Shown piece by piece: positions 1 through 15,500 of a DNA stretch of 64,000 nucleotides. The stretch covers positions 20,637,501-20,701,500 of the forward strand of contig CATNEN010000001.1 of assembly GCA_950097015.1 (NCBI GenBank), read 5' to 3'. Under the pieces are notes generated by a model. The model saw only the letters and a program-made list of their open reading frames with translations. It searched no databases and was not told the DNA's origin. The number at the start of each line of letters is the position of its first letter. The first letter of the stretch is position 1. A program made the translations under genes and the position numbers. Origin of the DNA: Macrostomum hystrix (Eukaryota > Platyhelminthes > Macrostomidae).

Positions 1-3000
1 GAGTAGACTCACTCAGTCTGAGGATCTGGGAGTAGACTCACTAAGTCTGAGGATCTGGGAGTAGACTCACTCAGTCTGAGGATCTGGGAGTAGACTCACT
101 AAGTCTGAGGATCTGGGAGTAGACTCACTCAGTCTGAGGATCTGGGAGTAGACTCACTCAGTCTGAGTATCTGGGAGTAGACTCACTCAGTCTGAGGATC
201 TGGGAGTAGACTCACTCAGTCTGAGGATCTGGGAGTAGACTCACTCAGTCTGAGGATCTGGGAGTAGACTCACTCAGTCTGAGTATCTGGGAGTATACCC
301 ACTCAGTCTGAGGATCTGGGAGTAGACTCACTCAGTCTGAGGATCTGGGAGTAGACTCACTCAGTCTGAGGATCTGGGAGTAGACTCACTCAGTCTGAGT
401 ATCTGGGAGTAGACTCACTCAGTCTGAGGATCTGGGAGTAGACTCACTCAGTCTGAGTATCTGGGAGTAGACTCACTCAGTCTGAGGATCTGGGAGTAGA
501 CTCACTCAGTCTGAGGATCTGGGAGTAGACTCACTCAGTCTGAGGATCTGGGAGTAGACTCACTCAGTCTGAGGATCTGGGAGTATACTCACTCAGTCTG
601 AGGATCTTGGAGTAGACTCAGTCAGTCTGAGGATCTGGGAGTAGACTCACTCAGTCTGAGGATCTGGGAGTAGACTCAGTCAGTCTGAGGATCTGGGAGT
701 ATACTCACTCAGTCTGAGGATCTTGGAGTAGACTCAGTCAGTCTGAGGATCTGGGAGTAGACTCACTCAGTCTGAGGATCTGGGAGTAGACTCACTCAGT
801 CTGAGGATCTGGGAGTAGACTCACTCAGTCTGAGGATCTGGGAGTAGACTCACTCAGTCTGAGGATCTGGGAGTAGACTCACTCAGTCTGAGGATCTGGG
901 AGTAGACTCACTCAGTCTGAGGATCTGGGAGTAGACCCACTCAGTCTGAGTATCTGGGAGTAGACTCACTCAGTCTGAGTATCTGGGAGTAGACTCACTC
1001 AGTCTGAGGATCTGGGAGTAGACCCACTCAGTCTGAGGATCTGGGAGTAGACCCACTCAGTCTGAGTATCTGGGAGTATACTCACTCAGTCTGAGGATCT
1101 GGGAGTAGACTCACTCAGTCTGAGGATCTGGGAGTAGACTCACTCAGTCTGAGGATCTGGGAGTAGACTCACTCAGTCTGAGGATCTGGGAGTAGACTCA
1201 CTCAGTCTGAGGATCTGGGAGTAGACCCACTCAGTCTGAGTATCTGGGAGTAGACTCACTCAGTCTGAGTATCTGGGAGTAGACTCACTCAGTCTGAGGA
1301 TCTGGGAGTAGACCCACTCAGTCTGAGGATCTGGGAGTAGACCCACTCAGTCTGAGTATCTGGGAGTAGACTCACGCAGTCTGAGTATCTGGGAGTAGAC
1401 TCACTCAGTCTGAGGATCTGGGAGTAGACTCACTCAGTCTGAGGATCTGGGAGTATACTCACTCAGTCTGAGTATCTGGGAGTAGACTCACTCAGTCTGA
1501 GGATCTGGGAGTAGACTCACTCAGTCTGAGGATCTGGGAGTAGACTCACTCAGTCTGAGGATCTGGGAGTAGACCCACTCAGTCTGAGGATCTGGGAGTA
1601 GACCCACTCAGTCTGAGTATCTGGGAGTAGACTCACTCAGTCTGAGGATCTGGGAGTAGACTCACTCAGTCTGAGGATCTGGGAGTAGACTCACTCAGTC
1701 TGAGGATCTGGGAGTAGACCCACTCAGTCTGAAGATCTGGGAGTAGACTCACTCAGTCTGAGGATCTGGGAGTAGACCCACTCAGTCTGAAGATCTGGGA
1801 GTAGACTCACTCAGTCTGAGGATCTGGGAGTAGACTCACTAAGTCTGAGGATCTGGGAGTAGACTCACTCAGTCTGAGGATCTGGGAGTAGACTCACTCA
1901 GTCTGAGGATCTGGGAGTAGACTCACTCAGTCTGAGGATCTGGGAGTAGACTCACTCAGTCTGAGTATCTGGGAGTAGACTCACTCAGTCTGAGGATCTG
2001 GGAGTAGACTCACTCAGTCTGAGGATCTGGGAGTAGACTCACTCAGTCTGAGGATCTGGGAGTAGACTCACTCAGTCTGAGTATCTGGGAGTAGACTCAC
2101 TCAGTCTGAAGATCTGGGAGTAGACTCACTCAGTCTGAGGATCTGGGAGTAGACTCACTCAGTCTGAGGATCTGGGAGTAGACTCACTCAGTCTGAGGAT
2201 CTGGGAGTAGACTCACTCAGTCTGAGGATCTGGGAGTAGACTCACTCAGTCTGAGTATCTGGGAGTATACTCACTCAGTCTGAGGATCTGGGAGTAGACT
2301 CACTCAGTCTGAGTATCTGGGAGTAGACTCACTCAGTCTGAGGATCTGGGAGTAGACCCACTCAGTCTGAGGATCTGGGAGAAGACTCACTCAGTCTGAG
2401 GATCTGGGAGTAGACTCACTCAGTCTGAGTATCTGGGAGTAGACTCACTCAGTCTGAGGATCTGGGAGTAGACTCACTCAGTCTGAGGATCTGGGAGTAG
2501 ACTCACTCAGTCTGAGGATCTGGGAGTAGACTCACTCAGTCTGAGGATCTGGGAGTATACTCACTCAGTCTGAGGATCTTGGAGTAGACTCAGTCAGTCT
2601 GAGGATCTGGGAGTAGACTCACTCAGTCTGAGGATCTGGGAGTAGACTCAGTCAGTCTGAGGATCTGGGAGTATACTCACTCAGTCTGAGGATCTTGGAG
2701 TAGACTCAGTCAGTCTGAGGATCTGGGAGTAGACTCACTCAGTCTGAGTATCTGGGAGTATACTCACTCAGTCTGAGGATCTGGGAGTAGACTCACTCAG
2801 TCTGAGGATCTGGGAGTAGACTCACTCAGTCTGAGGATCTGGGAGTAGACCCACTCAGTCTGAAGATCTGGGAGTAGACTCACTCAGTCTGAGGATCTGG
2901 GAGTAGACCCACTCAGTCTGAAGATCTGGGAGTAGACTCACTCAGTCTGAGGATCTGGGAGTAGACTCACTAAGTCTGAGGATCTGGGAGTAGACTCACT

Positions 3001-6000
3001 CAGTCTGAGGATCTGGGAGTAGACTCACTAAGTCTGAGGATCTGGGAGTAGACTCACTCAGTCTGAGGATCTGGGAGTAGACTCACTCAGTCTGAGTATC
3101 TGGGAGTAGACTCACTCAGTCTGAGGATCTGGGAGTAGACTCACTCAGTCTGAGGATCTGGGAGTAGACTCACTCAGTCTGAGGATCTGGGAGTAGACTC
3201 ACTCAGTCTGAGTATCTGGGAGTATACCCACTCAGTCTGAGGATCTGGGAGTAGACTCACTCAGTCTGAGGATCTGGGAGTAGACTCACTCAGTCTGAGG
3301 ATCTGGGAGTAGACTCACTCAGTCTGAGTATCTGGGAGTAGACTCACTCAGTCTGAGGATCTGGGAGTAGACTCACTCAGTCTGAGTATCTGGGAGTAGA
3401 CTCACTCAGTCTGAGGATCTGGGAGTAGACTCACTCAGTCTGAGGATCTGGGAGTAGACTCACTCAGTCTGAGGATCTGGGAGTAGACTCACTCAGTCTG
3501 AGGATCTGGGAGTATACTCACTCAGTCTGAGGATCTTGGAGTAGACTCAGTCAGTCTGAGGATCTGGGAGTAGACTCACTCAGTCTGAGGATCTGGGAGT
3601 AGACTCAGTCAGTCTGAGGATCTGGGAGTATACTCACTCAGTCTGAGGATCTTGGAGTAGACTCAGTCAGTCTGAGGATCTGGGAGTAGACTCACTCAGT
3701 CTGAGGATCTGGGAGTAGACTCACTCAGTCTGAGGATCTGGGAGTAGACTCACTCAGTCTGAGGATCTGGGAGTAGACTCACTCAGTCTGAGGATCTGGG
3801 AGTAGACTCACTCAGTCTGAGGATCTGGGAGTAGACTCACTCAGTCTGAGGATCTGGGAGTAGACCCACTCAGTCTGAGTATCTGGGAGTAGACTCACTC
3901 AGTCTGAGTATCTGGGAGTAGACTCACTCAGTCTGAGGATCTGGGAGTAGACCCACTCAGTCTGAGGATCTGGGAGTAGACCCACTCAGTCTGAGTATCT
4001 GGGAGTATACTCACTCAGTCTGAGGATCTGGGAGTAGACTCACTCAGTCTGAGGATCTGGGAGTAGACTCACTCAGTCTGAGGATCTGGGAGTAGACTCA
4101 CTCAGTCTGAGGATCTGGGAGTAGACTCACTCAGTCTGAGGATCTGGGAGTAGACCCACTCAGTCTGAGTATCTGGGAGTAGACTCACTCAGTCTGAGTA
4201 TCTGGGAGTAGACTCACTCAGTCTGAGGATCTGGGAGTAGACCCACTCAGTCTGAGGATCTGGGAGTAGACCCACTCAGTCTGAGTATCTGGGAGTAGAC
4301 TCACGCAGTCTGAGTATCTGGGAGTAGACTCACTCAGTCTGAGGATCTGGGAGTAGACTCACTCAGTCTGAGGATCTGGGAGTATACTCACTCAGTCTGA
4401 GTATCTGGGAGTAGACTCACTCAGTCTGAGGATCTGGGAGTAGACTCACTCAGTCTGAGGATCTGGGAGTAGACTCACTCAGTCTGAGGATCTGGGAGTA
4501 GACCCACTCAGTCTGAGGATCTGGGAGTAGACCCACTCAGTCTGAGTATCTGGGAGTAGACTCACTCAGTCTGAGAATCTGGGAGTAGACTCACTCAGTC
4601 TGAGGATCTGGGAGTAGACTCACTCAGTCTGAGGATCTGGGAGTAGACTCACTCAGTCTGAGGATCTGGGAGAAGACTCACTCAGTCTGACGATCTGGGA
4701 GTATACTCACTCAGTCTGAGTATCTGGGAGTAGACTCACTCAGTCTGAGGATCTGGGAGTAGACTCACTCAGTCTGAGGATCTGGGAGTAGACTCACTCA
4801 GTCTGAGGATCTGGGAGTAGACTCACTCAGTCTGAGGATCTGGGAGTAGACTCACTCAGTCTGAGGATCTGGGAGTAGACTCACTCAGTCTGAGGATCTG
4901 GGAGTAGACCCACTCAGTCTGAGGATCTGGGAGTAGACTCACTCAGTCTGAGGATCTGGGAGTAGACTCACTCAGTCTGAGTATCTGGGAGTAGACTCAC
5001 TCAGTCTGAGGATCTGGGAGTAGACTCACTCAGTCTGAGGATCTGGGAGTAGACTCACTCAGTCTGAGGATCTGGGAGTAGACCCACTCAGTCTGAAGAT
5101 CTGGGAGTAGACTCACTCAGTCTGAGGATCTGGGAGTAGACCCACTCAGTCTGAAGATCTGGGAGTAGACTCACTCAGTCTGAGGATCTGGGAGTAGACT
5201 CACTAAGTCTGAGGATCTGGGAGTAGACTCACTCAGTCTGAGGATCTGGGAGTAGACTCACTCAGTCTGAGGATCTGGGAGTAGACTCACTCAGTCTGAG
5301 GATCTGGGAGTAGACTCACTCAGTCTGAGTATCTGGGAGTAGACTCACTCAGTCTGAGGATCTGGGAGTAGACTCACTCAGTCTGAGGATCTGGGAGTAG
5401 ACTCACTCAGTCTGAGGATCTGGGAGTAGACTCACTCAGTCTGAGTATCTGGGAGTAGACTCACTCAGTCTGAAGATCTGGGAGTAGACTCACTCAGTCT
5501 GAGGATCTGGGAGTAGACTCACTCAGTCTGAGGATCTGGGAGTAGACTCACTCAGTCTGAGGATCTGGGAGTAGACTCACTCAGTCTGAGGATCTGGGAG
5601 TAGACTCACTCAGTCTGAGTATCTGGGAGTATACTCACTCAGTCTGAGGATCTGGGAGTAGACTCACTCAGTCTGAGTATCTGGGAGTAGACTCACTCAG
5701 TCTGAGGATCTGGGAGTAGACCCACTCAGTCTGAGGATCTGGGAGAAGACTCACTCAGTCTGAGGATCTGGGAGTAGACTCACTCAGTCTGAGTATCTGG
5801 GAGTAGACTCACTCAGTCTGAGGATCTGGGAGTAGACTCACTCAGTCTGAGGATCTGGGAGTAGACTCACTCAGTCTGAGGATCTGGGAGTAGACTCACT
5901 CAGTCTGAGGATCTGGGAGTATACTCACTCAGTCTGAGGATCTTGGAGTAGACTCAGTCAGTCTGAGGATCTGGGAGTAGACTCACTCAGTCTGAGGATC

Positions 6001-9000
6001 TGGGAGTAGACTCAGTCAGTCTGAGGATCTGGGAGTATACTCACTCAGTCTGAGGATCTTGGAGTAGACTCAGTCAGTCTGAGGATCTGGGAGTAGACTC
6101 ACTCAGTCTGAGTATCTGGGAGTATACTCACTCAGTCTGAGGATCTGGGAGTAGACTCACTCAGTCTGAGGATCTGGGAGTAGACTCACTCAGTCTGAGG
6201 ATCTGGGAGTAGACCCACTCAGTCTGAAGATCTGGGAGTAGACTCACTCAGTCTGAGGATCTGGGAGTAGACCCACTCAGTCTGAAGATCTGGGAGTAGA
6301 CTCACTCAGTCTGAGGATCTGGGAGTAGACTCACTAAGTCTGAGGATCTGGGAGTAGACTCACTCAGTCTGAGGATCTGGGAGTAGACTCACTAAGTCTG
6401 AGGATCTGGGAGTAGACTCACTCAGTCTGAGGATCTGGGAGTAGACTCACTCAGTCTGAGTATCTGGGAGTAGACTCACTCAGTCTGAGGATCTGGGAGT
6501 AGACTCACTCAGTCTGAGGATCTGGGAGTAGACTCACTCAGTCTGAGGATCTGGGAGTAGACTCACTCAGTCTGAGTATCTGGGAGTATACCCACTCAGT
6601 CTGAGGATCTGGGAGTAGACTCACTCAGTCTGAGGATCTGGGAGTAGACTCACTCAGTCTGAGGATCTGGGAGTAGACTCACTCAGTCTGAGTATCTGGG
6701 AGTAGACTCACTCAGTCTGAGGATCTGGGAGTAGACTCACTCAGTCTGAGTATCTGGGAGTAGACTCACTCAGTCTGAGGATCTGGGAGTAGACTCACTC
6801 AGTCTGAGGATCTGGGAGTAGACTCACTCAGTCTGAGGATCTGGGAGTAGACTCACTCAGTCTGAGGATCTGGGAGTATACTCACTCAGTCTGAGGATCT
6901 TGGAGTAGACTCAGTCAGTCTGAGGATCTGGGAGTAGACTCACTCAGTCTGAGGATCTGGGAGTAGACTCAGTCAGTCTGAGGATCTGGGAGTATACTCA
7001 CTCAGTCTGAGGATCTTGGAGTAGACTCAGTCAGTCTGAGGATCTGGGAGTAGACTCACTCAGTCTGAGGATCTGGGAGTAGACTCACTCAGTCTGAGGA
7101 TCTGGGAGTAGACTCACTCAGTCTGAGGATCTGGGAGTAGACTCACTCAGTCTGAGGATCTGGGAGTAGACTCACTCAGTCTGAGGATCTGGGAGTAGAC
7201 TCACTCAGTCTGAGGATCTGGGAGTAGACTCACTCAGTCTGAGTATCTAGGAGTAGACTCACTCAGTCTGAGGATCTGGGAGTAGACTCACTCAGTCTGA
7301 GGATCTGGGAGTAGACCCACTCAGTCTGAGGATCTGGGAGTAGACTCACTCAGTCTGAGTATCTGGGAGTATACTCACTCAGTCTGAGGATCTGGGAGTA
7401 GACTCACTCAGTCTGAGGATCTGGGAGTAGACTCACTCAGTCTGAGGATCTGGGAGTAGACCCACTCAGTCTGAAGATCTGGGAGTAGACTCACTCAGTC
7501 TGAGGATCTGGGAGTAGACCCACTCAGTCTGAAGATCTGGGAGTAGACTCACTCAGTCTGAGGATCTGGGAGTAGACTCACTAAGTCTGAGGATCTGGGA
7601 GTATACTCACTCAGTCTGAGTATCTGGGAGTAGACTCACTCAGTCTGAGTATCTGGGAGTAGACCCACTCAGTCTGAGGATCTGGGAGTAGACTCACTCA
7701 GTCTGAGGATCTGGGAGTAGACTCACTCAGTCTGAGGATCTGGGAGTAGACTCACTCAGTCTGAGTATCTGGGAGTATACTCACTCAGTCTGAGGATCTG
7801 GGAGTAGACTCACTCAGTCTGAGGATCTGGGAGTAGACTCACTCAGTCTGAGGATCTGGGAGTAGACCCACTCAGTCTGAGGATCTGGGAGAAGACTCAC
7901 TCAGTCTGAGGATCTGGGAGTAGACTCACTCAGTCTGAGGATCTGGGAGTAGACTCACTAAGTCTGAGGATCTGGGAGTAGACTCACTCAGTCTGAGGAT
8001 CTGGGAGTAGACTCACTAAGTCTGAGGATCTGGGAGTATACTCACTCAGTCTGAGGATCTTGGAGTAGACTCAGTCAGTCTGAGGATCTGGGAGTAGACT
8101 CACTCAGTCTGAGGATCTGGGAGTAGACTCAGTCAGTCTGAGGATCTGGGAGTAGACTCACTCAGTCTGAGGATCTGGGAGTAGACTCACTCAGTCTGAG
8201 TATCTGGGAGTATACTCACTCAGTCTGAGGATCTGGGAGTAGACTCACTCAGTCTGAAGATCTGGGAGTAGACTCACTCAGTCTGAGGATCTGGGAGTAG
8301 GCCCACTCAGTCTGAGGATCTGGGAGTAGACTCACTCAGTCTGAGGATCTGGGAGTAGACTCACTCAGTCTGAGGATCTGGGAGTAGACCCACTCAGTCT
8401 GAGGATCTGGGAGAAGACTCACTCAGTCTGAGGATCTGGGAGTAGACTCACTCAGTCTGAGGATCTGGGAGTAGACTCACTCAGTCTGAGGATCTGGGAG
8501 TAGACTCACTCAGTCTGAGGATCTGGGAGTAGACTCACTAAGTCTGAGGATTTGGGAGTAGACTCACTCAGTCTGAGGATCTGGGAGTAGACTCACTAAG
8601 TCTGAGGATCTGGGAGTAGACTCACTCAGTCTGAGGATCTGGGAGTAGACTCACTCAGTCTGAGTATCTGGGAGTAGACTCACTCAGTCTGAGGATCTGG
8701 GAGTAGACTCACTCAGTCTGAGGATCTGGGAGTAGACTCACTCAGTCTGAGGATCTGGGAGTAGACTCACTCAGTCTGAGGATCTGGGAGTAGACTCACT
8801 CAGTCTGAGGATCTGGGAGTATACTCACTCAGTCTGAGGATCTTGGAGTAGACTCAGTCAGTCTGAGGATCTGGGAGTAGACTCACTCAGTCTGAGGATC
8901 TGGGAGTAGACTCAGTCAGTCTGAGGATCTGGGAGTATACTCACTCAGTCTGAGGATCTTGGAGTAGACTCAGTCAGTCTGAGGATCTGGGAGTAGACTC

Positions 9001-9108
9001 ACTCAGTCTGAGTATCTGGGAGTATACTCACTCAGTCTGAGGATCTGGGAGTAGACTCACTCAGTCTGAGGATCTGGGAGTAGACTCAGTCAGTCTGAGG
9101 ATCTGGAA
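1..9108. repeat. 29-bp satellite array, about 314 copies
   Basis: The whole stretch is a head-to-tail array of a 29-bp unit. The consensus has GAGTAGACTCACTCAGTC followed by TGAGGATCTGG. Unit variants carry AAGTCTG for CAGTCTG, GTATCTGG for GGATCTGG, ATACTC for AGACTC, GACCC for GACTC, and GATCTTGG. They recur in the same order at larger spacing, which shows higher-order duplication: landmarks at 41, 291 and 1372 recur at 2970, 3220 and 4301 (offset 2929 = 101 units), and those at 2970 and 3220 recur at 6334 and 6584 (offset 3364 = 116 units). There are no unique spacers, so this is not a CRISPR array. It starts before the window and ends beside a SINE tail. I see no gene in it. Confidence 0.97.
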
Positions 9109-9152
9109 TGTGCAGAACTGCCTCCTCGCTGGCTGTGGGTCCAGTTAAACTG
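9109..9152 (+). mobile_element. SINE 3'-end fragment
   Basis: The bases GCAGAACTGCCTCCTCGCTG, followed by a GGCTGTGGGTC-like stretch, match the 3' part of the two fuller SINE copies at 34913-35240 and 58962-59282. Only the tail is present, and it begins where the 29-bp satellite stops. The tRNA-like head is missing. Confidence 0.7.
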
Positions 9153-9532
9153 CATTTACTGTAAAGTAGATCTCAGATAGCGGATTCAGAAAGCTGTGAA
9201 AACACAGTAGCCAAGTTAATTAATTATTAAAATGTTTCAGACAGTATAAAATGTGAAATGTTGGATTTATATTTAGCATTTTGCAGACAGAAAACCAATC
9301 AATTGACCATCGGGATATCAGAAGTTGTTTAAATAATTTCACGAAAAAGAAGTATTACAATTTATAAAGATTGAAGAGATAAAAAAATTAAAACTGTACT
9401 TGAAATGACTTATGAAACAGATTTACAATTTGTTTGTCAGAATCAGCAAAATCAGTGTTTTTTCAGCCTCATTAAGTGATGGATAGGAAATGGAGTTTAG
9501 TTTTGTTGATCAAACAGCACCAGAATCGGATT
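9153..9532. other. AT-rich 3' flank of the cathepsin D-like gene
   Basis: This unique AT-rich DNA lies between the satellite/SINE tail and the stop codon of the minus-strand protease. It probably contains that gene's 3' UTR. I found no clear AATAAA on the minus strand and no other feature. Confidence 0.5.
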
Positions 9533-12168
<2,636 letters not shown>

Positions 12169-12583
12169 TGTCTAATTAACCAGAATAATTAGACAATAAG
12201 ATAATTTACCGATTTGATACTAACAAGAAGAATAACCAGAAGTTCCTTTAATAAAATGTGAGGTATTTCTAAAATTAAATAATATATATACAAAAACTTT
12301 TACCATATAAACAAAATGCCGATTTCTACATTTAAATAATATAATTTCGTAGAATGTTCTTTATAATTTGATAACAAAAGTATTTTACTCAAAATATAAC
12401 ATAACATTATATATTCTTTTTAAGTAACAAGTTTATTTTTCTGGTTTTAATTTCTCCGGCAGATGACAATTTTTAAAACGCTATTCCATGTTAAGAAGTA
12501 TTTATTTGTTGCAGTTGCATGAGTCATTGTTGTATTAATTGGACTAAGTTTTATTTTATCACTTTGGTTCCAAGGAATAACAA
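12169..12583. promoter_or_regulatory. divergent promoter region, cathepsin D / SCAMP
   Basis: These 415 bp separate the start codons of two genes that run in opposite directions, so both promoters and 5' UTRs must lie here unless there are upstream exons. The DNA is very AT-rich. I could not assign a convincing TATA box or transcription start to either gene. The role is inferred from gene arrangement. Confidence 0.5.
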
Positions 12584-15500
12584 ATGAGTGACTTCGGTGA
12601 CAATCCTTTCGGTGATCCGAAATCAGGACCCAGTGCTGATCCGTTCTCTGTAAGTTATATTCTGCATGAGTTGTGACTTGTGACTTGTGCTGGCATTAAA
12701 AAATGTATGCCTGTGTTTTGTGCTGTAGGCCATAATTGTTACTTACAATTTTTTTTTCTAGTTTATCTTCCTCAGATAGGTTTATGTCTGCATTGCATTA
12801 GAGGCCATTATAAGTTGACAAAATATGCCGCCTTAGCCCACCTACCAGTTTCCATTTCCTTATTTAAAGATCCGAAAAACTTGCATAATATACATATTAC
12901 AAATAGCTTGCTATACAGCTAGGTCATACAAAGAAATAAAAAAGTTTTGGTATTAGAAATTAGTTACAAAAAACATTGTGTCTTCCAAAATCTCTGCTTT
13001 CAAAGAAAATTTATCAATAAAAAAGGAAAAACTTTTTTATTACAAGCTACTTTACAAGCAGGCTTTATATTTTTTTTTCACAATTTCTAGTCTGTTTTTT
13101 AATGAAATTTTTTTATTTTAAAATCTAAGATTAGCTTGGCCTAACTAGCTATAAAGAATACCTGACTAAAAATTTATGAATAAAATGAAAAATCCATATT
13201 AAGTATACTATATACAAATCTTCTAAGCAAGTTTTCTATCCAACTTTTTAGGACCCATCTGTGCAGCAGGCTAAAACAAGCACTGGTGGTTCAGCTTCAG
13301 TTCAGGATTTCAATCCATTTGACAAGAAAACAGCATCTGGCCCAGCTGTCAGTCAGCCAGCTGTGCTGCCCACTACTAGCAGTAGCATGCCGCAGGAGCC
13401 GCCGCCTTACACACCCAGCTTTCCGCAGCAGCAGCAGCAGAAGATCAACATGGATGAGCTGGAAAAGCGACAGCAGGAACTGGAAGCCAAGGCCAGGGAA
13501 TTGGAGAGGCGAGAAGAGGAGCAGAGACAGCGAGAGCAAGCAATGAGCTCTAGTGGATGTGAGCTCAACATTGTTTATCACATTGTACGAGTATATGTCA
13601 AAATCATAGGCCTATCATATGTATGATATGAATCATATGTACCATGACCCAACTCTCCCCTCTCTCATCCCTCTCTTGTCTCATCTCCTCACTATCTAGT
13701 ATTTTCTTATCCTATCTTATTTTATCGAGAATCATCTCTCTCCTATCTCATCTCCCTGGTCTCATCTCTCCCCTGTCTCATCTCTTACCTGTCTCATCTC
13801 TTCCCTTTCTCATCTCTTCCCTTTCTCATCTCTTCCCAGTCTCATCTCTCCCCTGTCTCATCTCTCCACTGTCTCTTCTCTCCCACTGTCTCATCTCTCC
13901 CCAGTGTCTCATCTCTCCCCAGTGTCTCATCTCTCCCCAGTGTCTCATCTTTTCCCTGTCTCATCTCTCCCCTGTCTCATCTCTCCACTGTCTCATCTCT
14001 CCCCAGTGTCTCATCTCTTCCCTGTCTCATCTCTCCCCTGTCACATCTCTCCACTGTCTTATCTCTCCCCTGTCTTATCTCTCCCCAGTGTCTCATCTCT
14101 CCCCTGTCTCATCTCTTCCCTGTCTCATCTCTTCCCAGTCTCATCTCTCCCCTGTCTCATCTCTCCCCTGTCTCTTCTCTCCCACTGTCTCATCTCTCCC
14201 CAGTGTCTCATCTCTCCCCAGTGTCTCATCTCTCCCCAGTGTCTCATCTCTCCCCAGTGTCTCATCTCTTCCCTATCTCATCTCTCCACTGTTTCTTCTC
14301 TCCCACTGTCTCATCTCTCCCCTGTCTCATCTCTCCCCTCAATGCCTTAATGTCTTATGACTTATGTCTTCTCTCAATGTCTTATCTCTTCTTAGTCTCA
14401 CCTTATCCGGTGTCTAATCCATCCCATGCATCCCTTTGTAACTAAGCTAGATTTCGATCTAAGCAGATAAACTTCCAATTAATCCAGGCAGAACTGCAAC
14501 TCCCCAATATTTACAGTGCGGGCGCACAACTGGCCGCCTTTGCCTTCCTTCTCTCCCGTTGGTCCGTGCTTCTATCAGGACATCGACCTGGAAATCCCGT
14601 TGGAATTCCGTCGGCTAGTTCAACTGGCCTATTACCTGTGGATGGCGCATGCGTCTTTACTACTGATTAACATCATCGGAGCCATCACCTATTTCATTGC
14701 TGTACAAGAGAACAAGGCCAACGCTGGCACTGTGTTCGGAGTGTCTCTCATTGTGTTTGTCATCTTCACACCGGCCTCCTATGTCTGCTGGTTTAGGCCC
14801 CTGTACAAGGCATTCAAGTGAGTCATTTTTCGAGATTTTTTTAGTTAAATCCTACAATAATGGCAGGTATAATTACGAGTCATTAATCCCTTCATCTCAT
14901 TGTACTACTCTAGTCTGAGAGTCGTTAATCCCTTCATCTCATGGTACTACTCTAGTCTGAGGTTCGTTAATCCCTTCATCTCATTGTACTACTATAGTCA
15001 GAGGTTCGTTAATCCCTTCATCTCAAGATCCTACTCTAGTCAGAGAGTCGTTAATCCCTTCATCTCATGGTACTATAGTCTGAGAGTCGTTAATCCCTTC
15101 ATCTCATGGTACTCTATTCTGAGAGTCGTTAATCCCTTCATCTCATGGTACTTCTCTAGTCTGAGAGTCGTTAATCCCTTGATCTCATGGTACTACTCTA
15201 GTCTGAGAGTCGTTAATCCCTTGATCTCATGGTACTACTCTAGTCTGAGAGTCGTTAATCCATTCATCTCATGTTACTTCTCTAGTCTGAGAATCGTTAA
15301 TCCCTTGATCTCATAGTACTCTAGTCTGAGAGTCGTTAATCCATTCATCTCATGTTACTTCTCTAGTCTGAGAATCGTTAATCCCTTGATCTCATGGTAC
15401 TCTAGTCTGAGAGTCGTTAATGCCTTCATCTTATTGTACTACTCTAGTCAGAGGTTCGTTAATCCCTTCATCTCATAATCCTACTCTAGTCAGAGGTTCG

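Noticed and set aside
1-9108. CRISPR-like array or telomere repeat
   Set aside because: The repeats are contiguous with no unique spacers, the unit is 29 bp rather than a 5-8-bp telomere motif, and the window is animal DNA.
1-9108. AP-1 binding sites (TGACTCA) in the satellite
   Set aside because: The unit has AGACTCA, not the TGACTCA consensus, so a regulatory claim is not supported.
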